Shown: positions 25,994-33,892 of the stretch, in pieces
How positions within the stretch are numbered: position 1 is the stretch's first letter
Layout of the letters: each line of letters begins with the position of its first letter
Assembly (NCBI RefSeq): GCF_023701945.1
Contig: NZ_JABAEF010000003.1
Coordinates: forward strand, 124,001 to 188,000
Origin: Rhizobium sp. CG5
Lineage (GTDB): Bacteria; Pseudomonadota; Alphaproteobacteria; Rhizobiales; Rhizobiaceae
Direction of reading: 5' to 3'
DNA: 64,000 nucleotides
Translations under genes and position numbers: made by a program
Notes under the pieces: generated by a model
What the model saw: only the letters and a program-made list of their open reading frames with translations
Told to the model about the DNA's origin: nothing
Database searches by the model: none

Positions 25994-26692
25994 TGCCGTA
26001 TTCCTTTCCTGTCGGGCCGCACCATTGCGACCTCGATGGGGGGGCGTTTGACCGGGGGCTCTCGGCCCTGCACCCGTGAGGGCTGGAACGAAGTGGAAGG
26101 CGGCCGGAGACGGCTTTTTTGCTTCGCGATGCAAAGCCGAAGGCGGCGGAAAAAAGTTGGCGATGGACGTTGCGGAGACGAGCGAGGCGAAGCCGTCCTC
26201 CGGCTAGACCCATGCCAATCGAGATCGCGGATGGAGCGCCCGTTTCAGGAAATCGGGGAAATACGGCAATGGCGGCTATCCCTGCGCCTCGCCGCTCGAG
26301 AACGGAAACGGCGTGGGCCTCGCAGGCCGACGCACTACCGCCCTGATCCTCGCCGTCATGGCTCGGCAACTGTCCCCGGTGAGCGTGACGAACGTTCGGT
26401 CCTACTTTCCCATCGTTGCGTTGACCTCGAACGATGCTGCCGAACGTCCGCGCGCATGATGCCACGCCAATAGCTCCGGCCTGTCGGATGATCCGCGTTT
26501 CCCGGCCTTGCTATGTCGCCTGACAGGCCACGGGCGGCGCGGCCACAACCTCATCTGGTCCCGCCGCAACGGCGACTGAAAGCCAGCCTTCTGGAAGCCT
26601 CGCCATATTGGGGCGTCGGCGAAAGGACCGCTGCCGCCCCAAGCGTAGAATCGATCCAAATTCCGAGGATTTACGGCGAGTATGGAGCTATC
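25994..26692. other. Gap between DUF736 copy 2 and the HEPN-like gene
   Basis: This ~700-base stretch has no gene I can support. It holds the upstream region of DUF736 copy 2 and, from 26539 to 26589, an inverted fragment of that gene's 3' end. The part in between shows stop codons or non-protein-like composition in every frame and looks like scrambled DNA left by rearrangement. Confidence 0.5.
26539..26589 (+). pseudogene. Inverted fragment of a DUF736 gene, arm 2
   Basis: On the plus strand these bases encode [12 protein letters not shown] and a stop, identical to the end of the minus-strand DUF736 copy at 25676. No start or body of the gene is present, so this is a fragment left by duplication-inversion or recombination. 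Confidence 0.8.
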
Positions 26693-27373
26693 TTGAAGCA
26701 AAATGCTGAAAGCAAGGATGGTGACGTGGAAGAGGATGACGAGAAAGAATACGTCGCATTCCCCGAGGAGGCGATCAAATACCTGCCTGCCGAGTGGCAG
26801 GAGCACATCTACGCCCTCAAAGAAGATGGCCAAACTGTTCTCGCGAGCGTAGATGAGAGCTTAAATAACTTGAACCGCTTAGTTCATGCGTTTCCCACGA
26901 TGGCAAGTCTCCGCTACATTCAGCACCGATTGGCTTCCACTAACTTTGAAGCGACGATGGAGTGGACGCTAGAGAACGATATGCTGACCTTGGCATTCGT
27001 CACGACATACTGCCGCCTCGTCGACGGCGGCTTGGGGAGCGGTGTTTCTCGAAAAGCGTTACCAGCAAAGCTTCGCCCGGTGCATGACAACATAGTTGAA
27101 CTTCGCAATAAGCGATATGCGCACAATGTTGGTCACGATACGATCAGCGGAAATTTGGTCATTGGCTTCGAAGGAGGCAAGTTCGATCTAAGTGTCAGCT
27201 TCAACATGGGGTTTCATGTCGGAGGTGCGCTTGAGTGGGAACCGCTGGTTATCTTTCTCGATGAGCTGATGATAAGCCGACTACAAAAACAACTGGAAAA
27301 GCTGAAGGAAAAAACCGGTCGCGAATGGTCCTTTCCGAGCGGCCCGGCACCTAAGTGGGTATCATCTGATTAG
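26693..27373 (+). CDS. Putative HEPN-like protein
   Basis: A protein of about 226 residues, not recognised with certainty. It is acidic at the N-terminus, then helical, and contains LVHAFPTMASLRYI and DNIVELRNKRYAHNVG. RNKRYAH (residues 138-144) has the R-x(4-6)-H form of HEPN or AbiU2-type ribonucleases. The C-terminal helix KQLEKLKEKTGREW follows. I chose TTG at 26693 with GGAG five bases upstream; GTG at 26726 is an alternative. An upstream extension to 26513 runs across the DUF736 fragment and is unlikely to be coding. It may be a toxin or defence effector. Confidence 0.55.
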   Translation: MKQNAESKDGDVEEDDEKEYVAFPEEAIKYLPAEWQEHIYALKEDGQTVLASVDESLNNLNRLVHAFPTMASLRYIQHRLASTNFEATMEWTLENDMLTLAFVTTYCRLVDGGLGSGVSRKALPAKLRPVHDNIVELRNKRYAHNVGHDTISGNLVIGFEGGKFDLSVSFNMGFHVGGALEWEPLVIFLDELMISRLQKQLEKLKEKTGREWSFPSGPAPKWVSSD

Positions 27374-27386
27374 CGGGGGGACTGCG

Positions 27387-27815
27387 CTATCGTGTTCTGG
27401 TCAGGTGGAGCGTGGCGGCTGGAATCGCTAGCCGCATCACGGCCGACACGCCAACGAAACCGCCACTAATGATGCAGAAGATTTGCCGCCAGATTTCGGA
27501 CGGTACGGATTCTTTGGTGACGCCGTGGACGAGTGCATATCCCGCAACGGCGGCGGGCGTGGCGAAGACCAGCGCCACAATCAGGCGCAAGGTAGGTGAG
27601 CGCAGCGTGTCGAACAGCAGCGCCAGGACGCCGAAGGCCGCACCGCCTGCCACCAGCCCCACGAGGCCCGCGCCGATGAAGCCGGAGCCGGTCTGATAGG
27701 CGAAGTGCGCGGCGGTCAGGCCGAGCATGAAAGGCAGCGCATAGACTGCGAGCGTATAGGCCAGGACGCAAAGCATTGCGATCAGAGCAACGCTCATGAA
27801 CATTACGGCGACCAT
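27387..27815 (-). CDS. Small polytopic membrane protein
   Basis: A 142-residue protein with four hydrophobic segments: ~3-33, 45-70, 77-98 and 112-130. Short glycine-rich loops (TGSGFIGAGLVGLVAGGAAF) connect them. I do not recognise the family. AAGGAG nine bases before the ATG is a good ribosome site. It lies downstream of the ParB-like gene on the same strand, separated by two hairpins, and may be an ICE maintenance or exclusion protein, but nothing in the sequence proves this. Confidence 0.6.
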   Translation of the reverse strand: MVAVMFMSVALIAMLCVLAYTLAVYALPFMLGLTAAHFAYQTGSGFIGAGLVGLVAGGAAFGVLALLFDTLRSPTLRLIVALVFATPAAVAGYALVHGVTKESVPSEIWRQIFCIISGGFVGVSAVMRLAIPAATLHLTRTR

Positions 27816-27950
27816 GATTCTTCTCCTTCACGCCTGGCGCGGGTTGCCGATCAATCGCTCCTTCCTTCGAGGATGGTGCAGTATTGGCGATCCGTGCCTG
27901 TCCTGTCGACCATGAACAGGATGTGTCATTGCGATGGTCGAGGTGAGCCG

Positions 27951-27983
27951 GCCGCGCGGGCAACCGCGCGGCCGCGATTTTTT
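27951..27983 (+). terminator. Plus-strand terminator-like hairpin
   Basis: GCCGCGCGG and CCGCGCGGC (nine-bp stem, four-base loop), then CGCGA and six T. It reads as an intrinsic terminator for plus-strand transcription, although no plus-strand gene precedes it. The same set-up occurs beyond the DUF932 gene at 23737-23772. Confidence 0.45.
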
Positions 27984-27991
27984 CAGTGAGA

Positions 27992-28019
27992 AGCCGGGAC
28001 CGCTTGCGCGGTCCCGGCT
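27992..28019 (-). terminator. Hairpin after the ParB-like gene
   Basis: AGCCGGGACCGC-TTGC-GCGGTCCCGGCT, a perfect 12-bp stem, begins six bases past the ParB-like stop. No U-run follows on the minus strand. It matches the hairpin after DUF932 in position but not in sequence. Confidence 0.45.
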
Positions 28020-28025
28020 CGGCGA

Positions 28026-30092
28026 TCATTCCGCTGCGACGACGAAATGGTCATCGCTCTGTGCTTCCGGTGCCATCACATCGGCGTCGGTGGCGAACGC
28101 CTCGGGCCGCTCGGTGCGCAGCACAGGCGGGAGCCAGCCGGTCCCGGCCAGAAGCTGCTCGGCGGTTTCTGCCATCGCCGGCTTCTTCATGTCCGCGATC
28201 CGCTCCGCCGCCTCGTCGCCAAGGGCCTCGCGCACGGCGGCGAGGATATGCGCCTTGGTGACGCGACCGAGATAAGCCCGCACGGTCGGTGTCCAGTGCG
28301 CCGTCATGTCGAGCGTCACCGCCGTCGCCAGCTTGTCCGCCGTCTCATGAGCGCGGCGCTTGCTGGTTTCCCACGGCAGCTTCACCGCATTGACGGTGAG
28401 CGAGGCGCAATGCGCGAGCAAGGCCATCAGACTCGCATAGTCCAGACCGGCGACAAACCCCCAGAGGTCGGCCACATCGCACGGCATGTCCGCCGCCCAT
28501 CCGGCATGGCGATCCGCCAGCATCTTCGCCGCCGCCGTGTCCTCGATGCCGTCCGCGTGGGCCGCGAGGTAGTTGCTGGTCGGACGGATTTCGAGGCAAT
28601 GGGCCTCGCCTCCGCCCTTATAGAAGGTCTGCGCGGCTAGCGTGTGGATGACCGCGATCAGCGCCATATCCGGCTGCTCGCCAAGGGCGAGACGCAAGCC
28701 AAGGGTGCGATGTGCGGTCAGGTCGCGGATAAGCGAATCCGGCAGCGGCTTGCCGTCATCCCCGGCATCTTCTTCTTCCGGCTCACTTGCGGGAACGTGG
28801 TCGCCTTCGCCGTCCTGCTCGTCGCCGTCGATGATCTCACCATCACCATTGACGCGCACCCCGTCGATGACAGTTTCGCCATCCTCGACGGCTTCCGGCT
28901 CCGGTGCCTCGTCCTCGGCCCGGATGAAGCCGCGCTCGATACGAGCTTGCCCGTCATGGGCCACGACGACGAACACACCGCCGCGCGCGATCTCGTCGGG
29001 ATCGTAGGCGTGGCGCAGCGCGTTGATACGCTCGATCTCGGCTTCAAGCTCCGCGAACCGGGCGTCCACTTCGGACGGGAGGTCAATATCGGCGTCCTCC
29101 CATTCCGCCGTCAGGCGCTCAAGCTCGTCCTGCGCGGCGTCGTAGGAAGCGGCGTCCGCTTCCGAAAGCTCCACCGAATGCGGGTAGACGCGGTGCATCC
29201 CATGGGCATGGGGGAAGTCGAGATAGGCGGCAGTCCACTTCCACCCCTCGGCCTCCTGCACCTCAGCGGCGACCCACTCCAGCTTCTCGATGGCGAGCCG
29301 GTCCAGCAAGGCGGGGTCTTCAAAGAAGCCGCCGCGATCCTCGGTGAACAGGTCGCGGATGATGTTGCCGCCCGCCTCGGCATAGGCTTGCGCGCCGACG
29401 AAAACCGCGCGCCGATCCGTCGCCGCCACGTTCATCTTGGTCAGGTCACGCCGGATGATGGACGGATCGCGGTTATAGGACAGGTTTTGATAGACATGTT
29501 CCTGCCGCGCGTGATCGTCGGTGATGGCGAAGGCCATCAACTGATCCAAGGTTAGTTCGCCGTCGCGGTAAGCCTGCAACAGCTTGGGGCTGACAGCGCC
29601 AAGACGCATCCGCTGCTTCACCACATGTGGGGACACGCCGAAGCGGGCCGCGATTTCTTCCGCGCCCCATCCGTGGTTTTCCGAAAGCTCGCGGAAGCGC
29701 TCGTATTCATCAGCGGGGTGTAGGTTCTCGCGGGTGACATTCTCGTCAAGGCTGATCTCCGCCGCGTCGTTCGCCGTGTCGATGACGCAGCGGATGGGTT
29801 CGGTCTTCTTGATCTCCTTGCGCTTCACTCGGAGCATCTGCGCCAGCCTGCGGCCTTCGCCGATGGTGACGAGATAGCCGCCGGTCGGTTCGCCCGCCGC
29901 ATCAAGCTCCGGCTCCACCACCAAATTTTGCAAGATGCCCTTGGCGGCGATGCTCGCTGCCTTCGCCTCGATAGACGCCTCGCTGTGCGGGGTCTTGCGG
30001 GCATTCTTCGGGTGCTTCTTGAGCTTGTTAAGCGGGATGAAAACCGTCGCGCCATTTTCGACGGTCGGGATGCTGTTTGCGGTCGTGGTCAT
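28026..30092 (-). CDS. ParB/Srx-fold protein of the ICE (ParB-like)
   Basis: A 688-residue ParB-family protein. The N-terminal ParB/Srx domain (residues ~15-120) contains IPLNKLKKHPKNARKT and GYLVTIGEGRRLAQMLRVKR. Next is NVTRENLHPADEYERFRELS and the KorB-type HTH (EEIAARFGVSPHVVKQRMRL). A long C-terminal region has an acidic Glu/Asp tract near 430-480 and a helical end (AHILAAVREALGDEAAERIA). It is much longer than chromosomal ParB; such long forms are common on Rhizobiales and sphingomonad ICEs and may regulate genes rather than segregate DNA. AGGAGA lies before the ATG. No parA is beside it. Confidence 0.88.
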   Translation of the reverse strand: MTTTANSIPTVENGATVFIPLNKLKKHPKNARKTPHSEASIEAKAASIAAKGILQNLVVEPELDAAGEPTGGYLVTIGEGRRLAQMLRVKRKEIKKTEPIRCVIDTANDAAEISLDENVTRENLHPADEYERFRELSENHGWGAEEIAARFGVSPHVVKQRMRLGAVSPKLLQAYRDGELTLDQLMAFAITDDHARQEHVYQNLSYNRDPSIIRRDLTKMNVAATDRRAVFVGAQAYAEAGGNIIRDLFTEDRGGFFEDPALLDRLAIEKLEWVAAEVQEAEGWKWTAAYLDFPHAHGMHRVYPHSVELSEADAASYDAAQDELERLTAEWEDADIDLPSEVDARFAELEAEIERINALRHAYDPDEIARGGVFVVVAHDGQARIERGFIRAEDEAPEPEAVEDGETVIDGVRVNGDGEIIDGDEQDGEGDHVPASEPEEEDAGDDGKPLPDSLIRDLTAHRTLGLRLALGEQPDMALIAVIHTLAAQTFYKGGGEAHCLEIRPTSNYLAAHADGIEDTAAAKMLADRHAGWAADMPCDVADLWGFVAGLDYASLMALLAHCASLTVNAVKLPWETSKRRAHETADKLATAVTLDMTAHWTPTVRAYLGRVTKAHILAAVREALGDEAAERIADMKKPAMAETAEQLLAGTGWLPPVLRTERPEAFATDADVMAPEAQSDDHFVVAAE

Positions 30093-30104
30093 GGTCGTTC
30101 TCCT

Positions 30105-30212
30105 ATGGGCTTGGGTTGGAGCGCAGCGCTGCGCTGCAACCCTGCCCGTCGGCGAGACCGGGGTAGCAGAGGGCAAGAGCGGCCGGGCGGAGGGGGATCA
30201 CCCGACCTGCAC
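30105..30212. repeat. Upstream repeat copy B with 30-bp near-palindrome
   Basis: Second copy of the segment at 24695-24803, placed 13 bases before the ParB-like start. The 30-base near-palindrome (30113-30142) is identical in both copies. The following ~75 bases carry most of the differences and one single-base deletion. The 370-base gap 30093-30462 contains this repeat, a GGGC-GGA-GCCC dyad near 30301 and the promoter at 30403. Confidence 0.7.
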
Positions 30213-30402
30213 AAGCGGATTTCCGTAGTTCTGGGATTACTGAAAGCCGTATCCGCGCGGAAGGTCGGGGATACCGCCCGGCCGCTCTTGCCCGCCGCGA
30301 GGGCGGAGCCCTTAGCCCTGAGAGGCGGTGCGAGCCCTTGGGATCACTGAGAAAAGTCGCAACACCGTCGAGATATGGAGCCTCGCCGCTCTTCTACTTC
30401 AA

Positions 30403-30431
30403 TTGAGCAAATTGCAGCGGTTGTATATTGT
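30403..30431 (+). promoter_or_regulatory. Promoter for the small protein-SMC-like ATPase operon
   Basis: TTGAGC (30403-30408) and TATTGT (30426-30431) are separated by exactly 17 bases, followed 31 bases later by the ATG at 30463. Four of six positions match each of the sigma-70 consensus boxes or come close. No experimental support is available from sequence. Confidence 0.5.
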
Positions 30432-30462
30432 GGCTGTGGGAGATCGCTTGGGGGGAATCAGT

Positions 30463-30690
30463 ATGTCGGGCAGTTTTGACTTTTCACTCGATGAGGACTG
30501 GTCGACGAACATCGGTAGGCTGAAGGCTCACCTTGAGACAATTGATGCCGAGTGCGCCAAAATCCTCTTCGATAACCTCGCCATCCTGGAAACCGGCGAC
30601 AACAACGCGCGGCGAGATTTCAATCAGAAGGTCCTTGAAGCCTTGGAGGCCGCCGCGCAGGCGGAGATAGCCTCTCAAGGAGGCGAGTGA
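30463..30690 (+). CDS. Small partner protein of the SMC-like ATPase
   Basis: A 75-residue acidic, helical protein starting MSGSFDFSLDEDWSTNIGRL, with a central coiled-coil-like helix (LKAHLETIDAECAKILFDNL) and an Ala/Glu-rich end. I do not recognise the family. GGGGGA precedes the ATG. Its stop (TGA) overlaps the ATPase start by one base, so the two are translationally coupled and probably work together. Small partners of this kind often bind or inhibit the ATPase, but the role here is unknown. Confidence 0.65.
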   Translation: MSGSFDFSLDEDWSTNIGRLKAHLETIDAECAKILFDNLAILETGDNNARRDFNQKVLEALEAAAQAEIASQGGE

Positions 30691-33188
30691 TGCCCCGTTA
30701 CTACCTGACCAAGCTCGGCGTCGAAGGGTTTCGAGGCATCAAGAACGAGGGAGATCCGCTCACCCTTCGCTTCAAGCCAGACGCGGTCAATTCCATCTAT
30801 GCCCAGAACGGCATCGGCAAGACCTCGCTGTTCGAGGCCATCAGCTACGCCATCTTTGACAAGCTGCCCAAACTCGACGGGCTCCAGCGGAGTGAGCGGC
30901 CAGAGACATACTATGTGAACCGCTTCCATACGGGCGGAGTCGGCTCCATCTCCTTGGAGTTCACACCTGACGACGGCACCGCACCAATCGAAATCGTCGT
31001 CCAGCGCACGGCCGCAGGCCAGCGCACCGTGACAAGCCCGACAGGACATACCGACCCCGAAGCGTTCCTCGCCGCGTTGGCCGAAGATTTCACGGTCGTC
31101 GACTACGCTAAGTTCGCCCGCTTTATCGACGATTCGCCCCTTGATCGGGGGCGCACCTTCTCCTCCTTGATCGGACTGACCCGCTTCGCGCACCTCCGCC
31201 AGCGGTTCGACCAGGCGAGCAACACTCGGGCTTTCAACACCGATTTCCAGATGGCCGCGTTGAAGGCGAAGCTTGAGGCCGCCGAGAAGCTCGTGCGGGA
31301 CCATCGGGCCGCGGCGTTGTCGGCTTATGAGGCTGTGACGGGAACGGCAATCCAGGACCTGTCGGCGGAAGCGCAGCGGGTCGTGGAAGTCACGGCCGCA
31401 CTGGCCGCCATTCCGACGCTCGCGCCTGTCTTCGCCGGAAAAGACATCCTGACGGTGGATATGGAAGCCGCTCGCGCCGCCATCGTCGCGGCGGAGGGTG
31501 GCCCGGCGAAGGCCGAATATCAGAAGGTGCTGCGCAATATCGAGGAGCTTTCCAAGAGCGCGTCCACGCCGGAAGCGGCGGCCGATATCGGGGCGCTGCT
31601 CGACCTGGCACGCCGCCATGACGCGGCGGTAGCACTCGCCGGCAGCAAGAGCCGGCAGGACCTTTTCGGGGCCGCCAAGGGCGTGGTCGAGGAAGCGGAC
31701 TATAGCGATCCTCACCAATGCCCCGTCTGCGACACGCATATCGAAGAGCCCATTGCCACGCGGATGGAGCGCCTGCTTGAGCGCTACCGTGAAGCAGACC
31801 AACTCGGCGAAGAATTCAAGCAGGCCGTGACTGCCAGCATCTGGCTGGATTGGCTCAACAAGCTGGAAAGCTGTGCCGCCCTCACCGTCCCGGACAACAA
31901 GAAGCACCGGGCGAGCATCCGACAGTTGGCGATCGAAAGCCGCCTGACCGAGGGTCGCCTACGGGAAGCGGTCGATAACGCGCAGCAGCTTGAAGAAGAG
32001 CGAAAGTCCGTCCTGGAGGCAGTGCAAAAGCGGGAACAGGAGCTTCAGGCCGAATTGCCGCCGTCGCTAGTTGCGCTGACCCAGCAACTCGAAGCCGGAA
32101 GCCGCTTTCGTGAAGCCATCCTCGGGCATCAAACAGCGGCAAAGGAAGCAAGCGCCTGGCGGACGCACAAGAAATGGCGAGAGCGGTGGCAAACCTTCAT
32201 CGGCACCGCCGCCAGGACCGTGGGCGAGGCGGAGAGCCGGTTGGCGACCCAGCGCATCAACGCGATCGAGGCGAGCTATCAGAACCTGTTTCGGGGTCTA
32301 GTGCGGGGCGGCGTGGATATGCGGCCCAAACTGGAGCGGTCGGCGGACAGCGAAGACGTGGATCTGAAGCTGGAGAACTTCTACGGCGAGGCCGGCATCT
32401 CGGCACGGGCCGTCCTGTCGGAGAGCTACCGGAACGCCATCGCCGGCTCGATCTTCTTCGCGGCGGCGGTCAAGCAGAGCGGTCCCGCCCGCTTCATGGT
32501 GCTCGACGACATCACCTCTAGCTTCGACGGCGGCCACCAGTTCGCCTTGATGGAGGCCTTGCGCACCAAGCTGCAGGCTTCAGCGGCAGCCGACGGCCTG
32601 CAATTCATCGTGCTCAGCCATGACACGCTGCTGGAGAAGTATTTCGACAAGACGGCGAGCGAGCAGGTGGGTTGGCACCACCAGCGCCTGCAAGGCGCAG
32701 CCCCAACGGGGAACGTGTACGCCAGCCAGCTCGATGCGAACCGGCTCAAGAATCTCGCGACGACACATCTTCAGGCCGGGCAGGTGGACATCGGCCAGCC
32801 GTTCGTACGGCAGTACCTGGAGTTCAAGCTGTCGCAGATCATCTCTAAGCTGAAAATTCCGGTGCCGCCCGACTATGCGATCCGGAGCGACAACAAGACT
32901 GTCGGGAATGCCCTCGACGCCATCTCATCGGCCATCGACCTTTTCGACGGCGCCGGCAGAATCGTACTGAGCGCGCAACAGAAGACAGATTTCCGCAACC
33001 AGCATGTCCCTGCGATTATCGCGAACTACGTCAGTCACTATGAGACAGGCGGCGGCACACCGATCAATGCCCACGTACTGCTTGGTGTCCTCCAATCGGT
33101 AGACGATCTCGCCGAATGCTTCCGTTACGATGACATCTCCAAGACGCCGCCCGAGCGGAAATGGTATCGGAATCTAGGACAACAGTAG
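30690..33188 (+). CDS. SMC/Rad50-like AAA ATPase with zinc-hook-type CxxC
   Basis: An 832-residue ABC-type ATPase of the SMC/RecF/Rad50 kind. Walker A AQNGIGKTS is at residues 38-46. Long helical arms follow (~180-300 and 420-530) around CPVC (Cys344, Cys347), resembling a Rad50 zinc hook. Walker B FMVLDDITSSFD is near 602-613, with H-loop IVLSHD after it. A C-terminal helical region (~690-832) is specific to this protein. Such orphan ATPases often occur in defence islands as DNA-sensing motors, but no nuclease is fused or adjacent here. AAGGAGG lies six bases before the ATG. Confidence 0.8.
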   Translation: MPRYYLTKLGVEGFRGIKNEGDPLTLRFKPDAVNSIYAQNGIGKTSLFEAISYAIFDKLPKLDGLQRSERPETYYVNRFHTGGVGSISLEFTPDDGTAPIEIVVQRTAAGQRTVTSPTGHTDPEAFLAALAEDFTVVDYAKFARFIDDSPLDRGRTFSSLIGLTRFAHLRQRFDQASNTRAFNTDFQMAALKAKLEAAEKLVRDHRAAALSAYEAVTGTAIQDLSAEAQRVVEVTAALAAIPTLAPVFAGKDILTVDMEAARAAIVAAEGGPAKAEYQKVLRNIEELSKSASTPEAAADIGALLDLARRHDAAVALAGSKSRQDLFGAAKGVVEEADYSDPHQCPVCDTHIEEPIATRMERLLERYREADQLGEEFKQAVTASIWLDWLNKLESCAALTVPDNKKHRASIRQLAIESRLTEGRLREAVDNAQQLEEERKSVLEAVQKREQELQAELPPSLVALTQQLEAGSRFREAILGHQTAAKEASAWRTHKKWRERWQTFIGTAARTVGEAESRLATQRINAIEASYQNLFRGLVRGGVDMRPKLERSADSEDVDLKLENFYGEAGISARAVLSESYRNAIAGSIFFAAAVKQSGPARFMVLDDITSSFDGGHQFALMEALRTKLQASAAADGLQFIVLSHDTLLEKYFDKTASEQVGWHHQRLQGAAPTGNVYASQLDANRLKNLATTHLQAGQVDIGQPFVRQYLEFKLSQIISKLKIPVPPDYAIRSDNKTVGNALDAISSAIDLFDGAGRIVLSAQQKTDFRNQHVPAIIANYVSHYETGGGTPINAHVLLGVLQSVDDLAECFRYDDISKTPPERKWYRNLGQQ

Positions 33189-33273
33189 CCAGAATGCCGG
33201 TCCTTTCGGGCTGAAAATAGTTCGGCCGCCGCACCCGACGAGGACAATATCAATCGCGTATGAACGAACGACT

Positions 33274-33798
33274 TCAGGATTTCTGCATCTGCAATACTGC
33301 CGCCCACAAGGTTTCAACAGCCTCGTCGCGGAAACCCATGCGATCGACGGCATCCTTCGTGTTACGAAGATAGTCCAAAGCGCTTCCGTCCCTGCCGCGT
33401 GCCCGTAGTACCATGGCAGCTACTTCCTCGACGTTCGTGGCTTGAATGAGATTCTTTCCCTCGTAGAAAAAGCAGCACCCCTGAACTGCTTGGCCTGCAT
33501 CCAATGTGAGCTTTACCTGCCGTCGCCAAAAGCTTTGCCCCTCTCGCTTCGAGAGATAGGCAATGACGGCATCTTCCCTTGATGTCTCAAACTCAAATGC
33601 GATGCCGCGGCATACAGCACCTTCACGCGGAACGACGCGCAAGGTGGGAGCAGGATCGTCCTTAGAACCCCAGTTGAGCGTCGACGCCTTGCTGAAGGAG
33701 CGTTCATAACCAGTAAGCGCGGCTCTTTCGCGACGGAGGCATGCGAATTCCTTTTCCCATCCGTCCTCCATCAGTGAGCCATATCCGAAAATCCACAT
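33274..33798 (-). CDS. Gamma-glutamylcyclotransferase, ChaC-like
   Basis: A 174-residue protein opening MWIFGYGSLMEDGWEKEFAC, the YGSL nucleotide/glutathione-loop signature of the BtrG/ChaC gamma-glutamylcyclotransferase fold. It continues with RSFSKASTLNWGSKDDPAPT, CRGIAFEF and LSKREGQSFWRR, consistent with ChaC-type enzymes that split glutathione into 5-oxoproline and Cys-Gly. A catalytic Glu is likely in the YLSKREG segment. It stands alone between the SMC-like ATPase (convergent) and the restriction-like operon (same strand, 94 bases). The ATG at 33798 starts the conserved sequence exactly. Confidence 0.8.
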   Translation of the reverse strand: MWIFGYGSLMEDGWEKEFACLRRERAALTGYERSFSKASTLNWGSKDDPAPTLRVVPREGAVCRGIAFEFETSREDAVIAYLSKREGQSFWRRQVKLTLDAGQAVQGCCFFYEGKNLIQATNVEEVAAMVLRARGRDGSALDYLRNTKDAVDRMGFRDEAVETLWAAVLQMQKS

Positions 33799-33892
33799 AG
33801 ATTTGCTTTCTAAGGCGAAGATTCCTGTGCCAACCGTCATCACCACGGTTGACCTCTCCACCCGTCACCAGCCGTCGATGGCTAGGCGCCTC

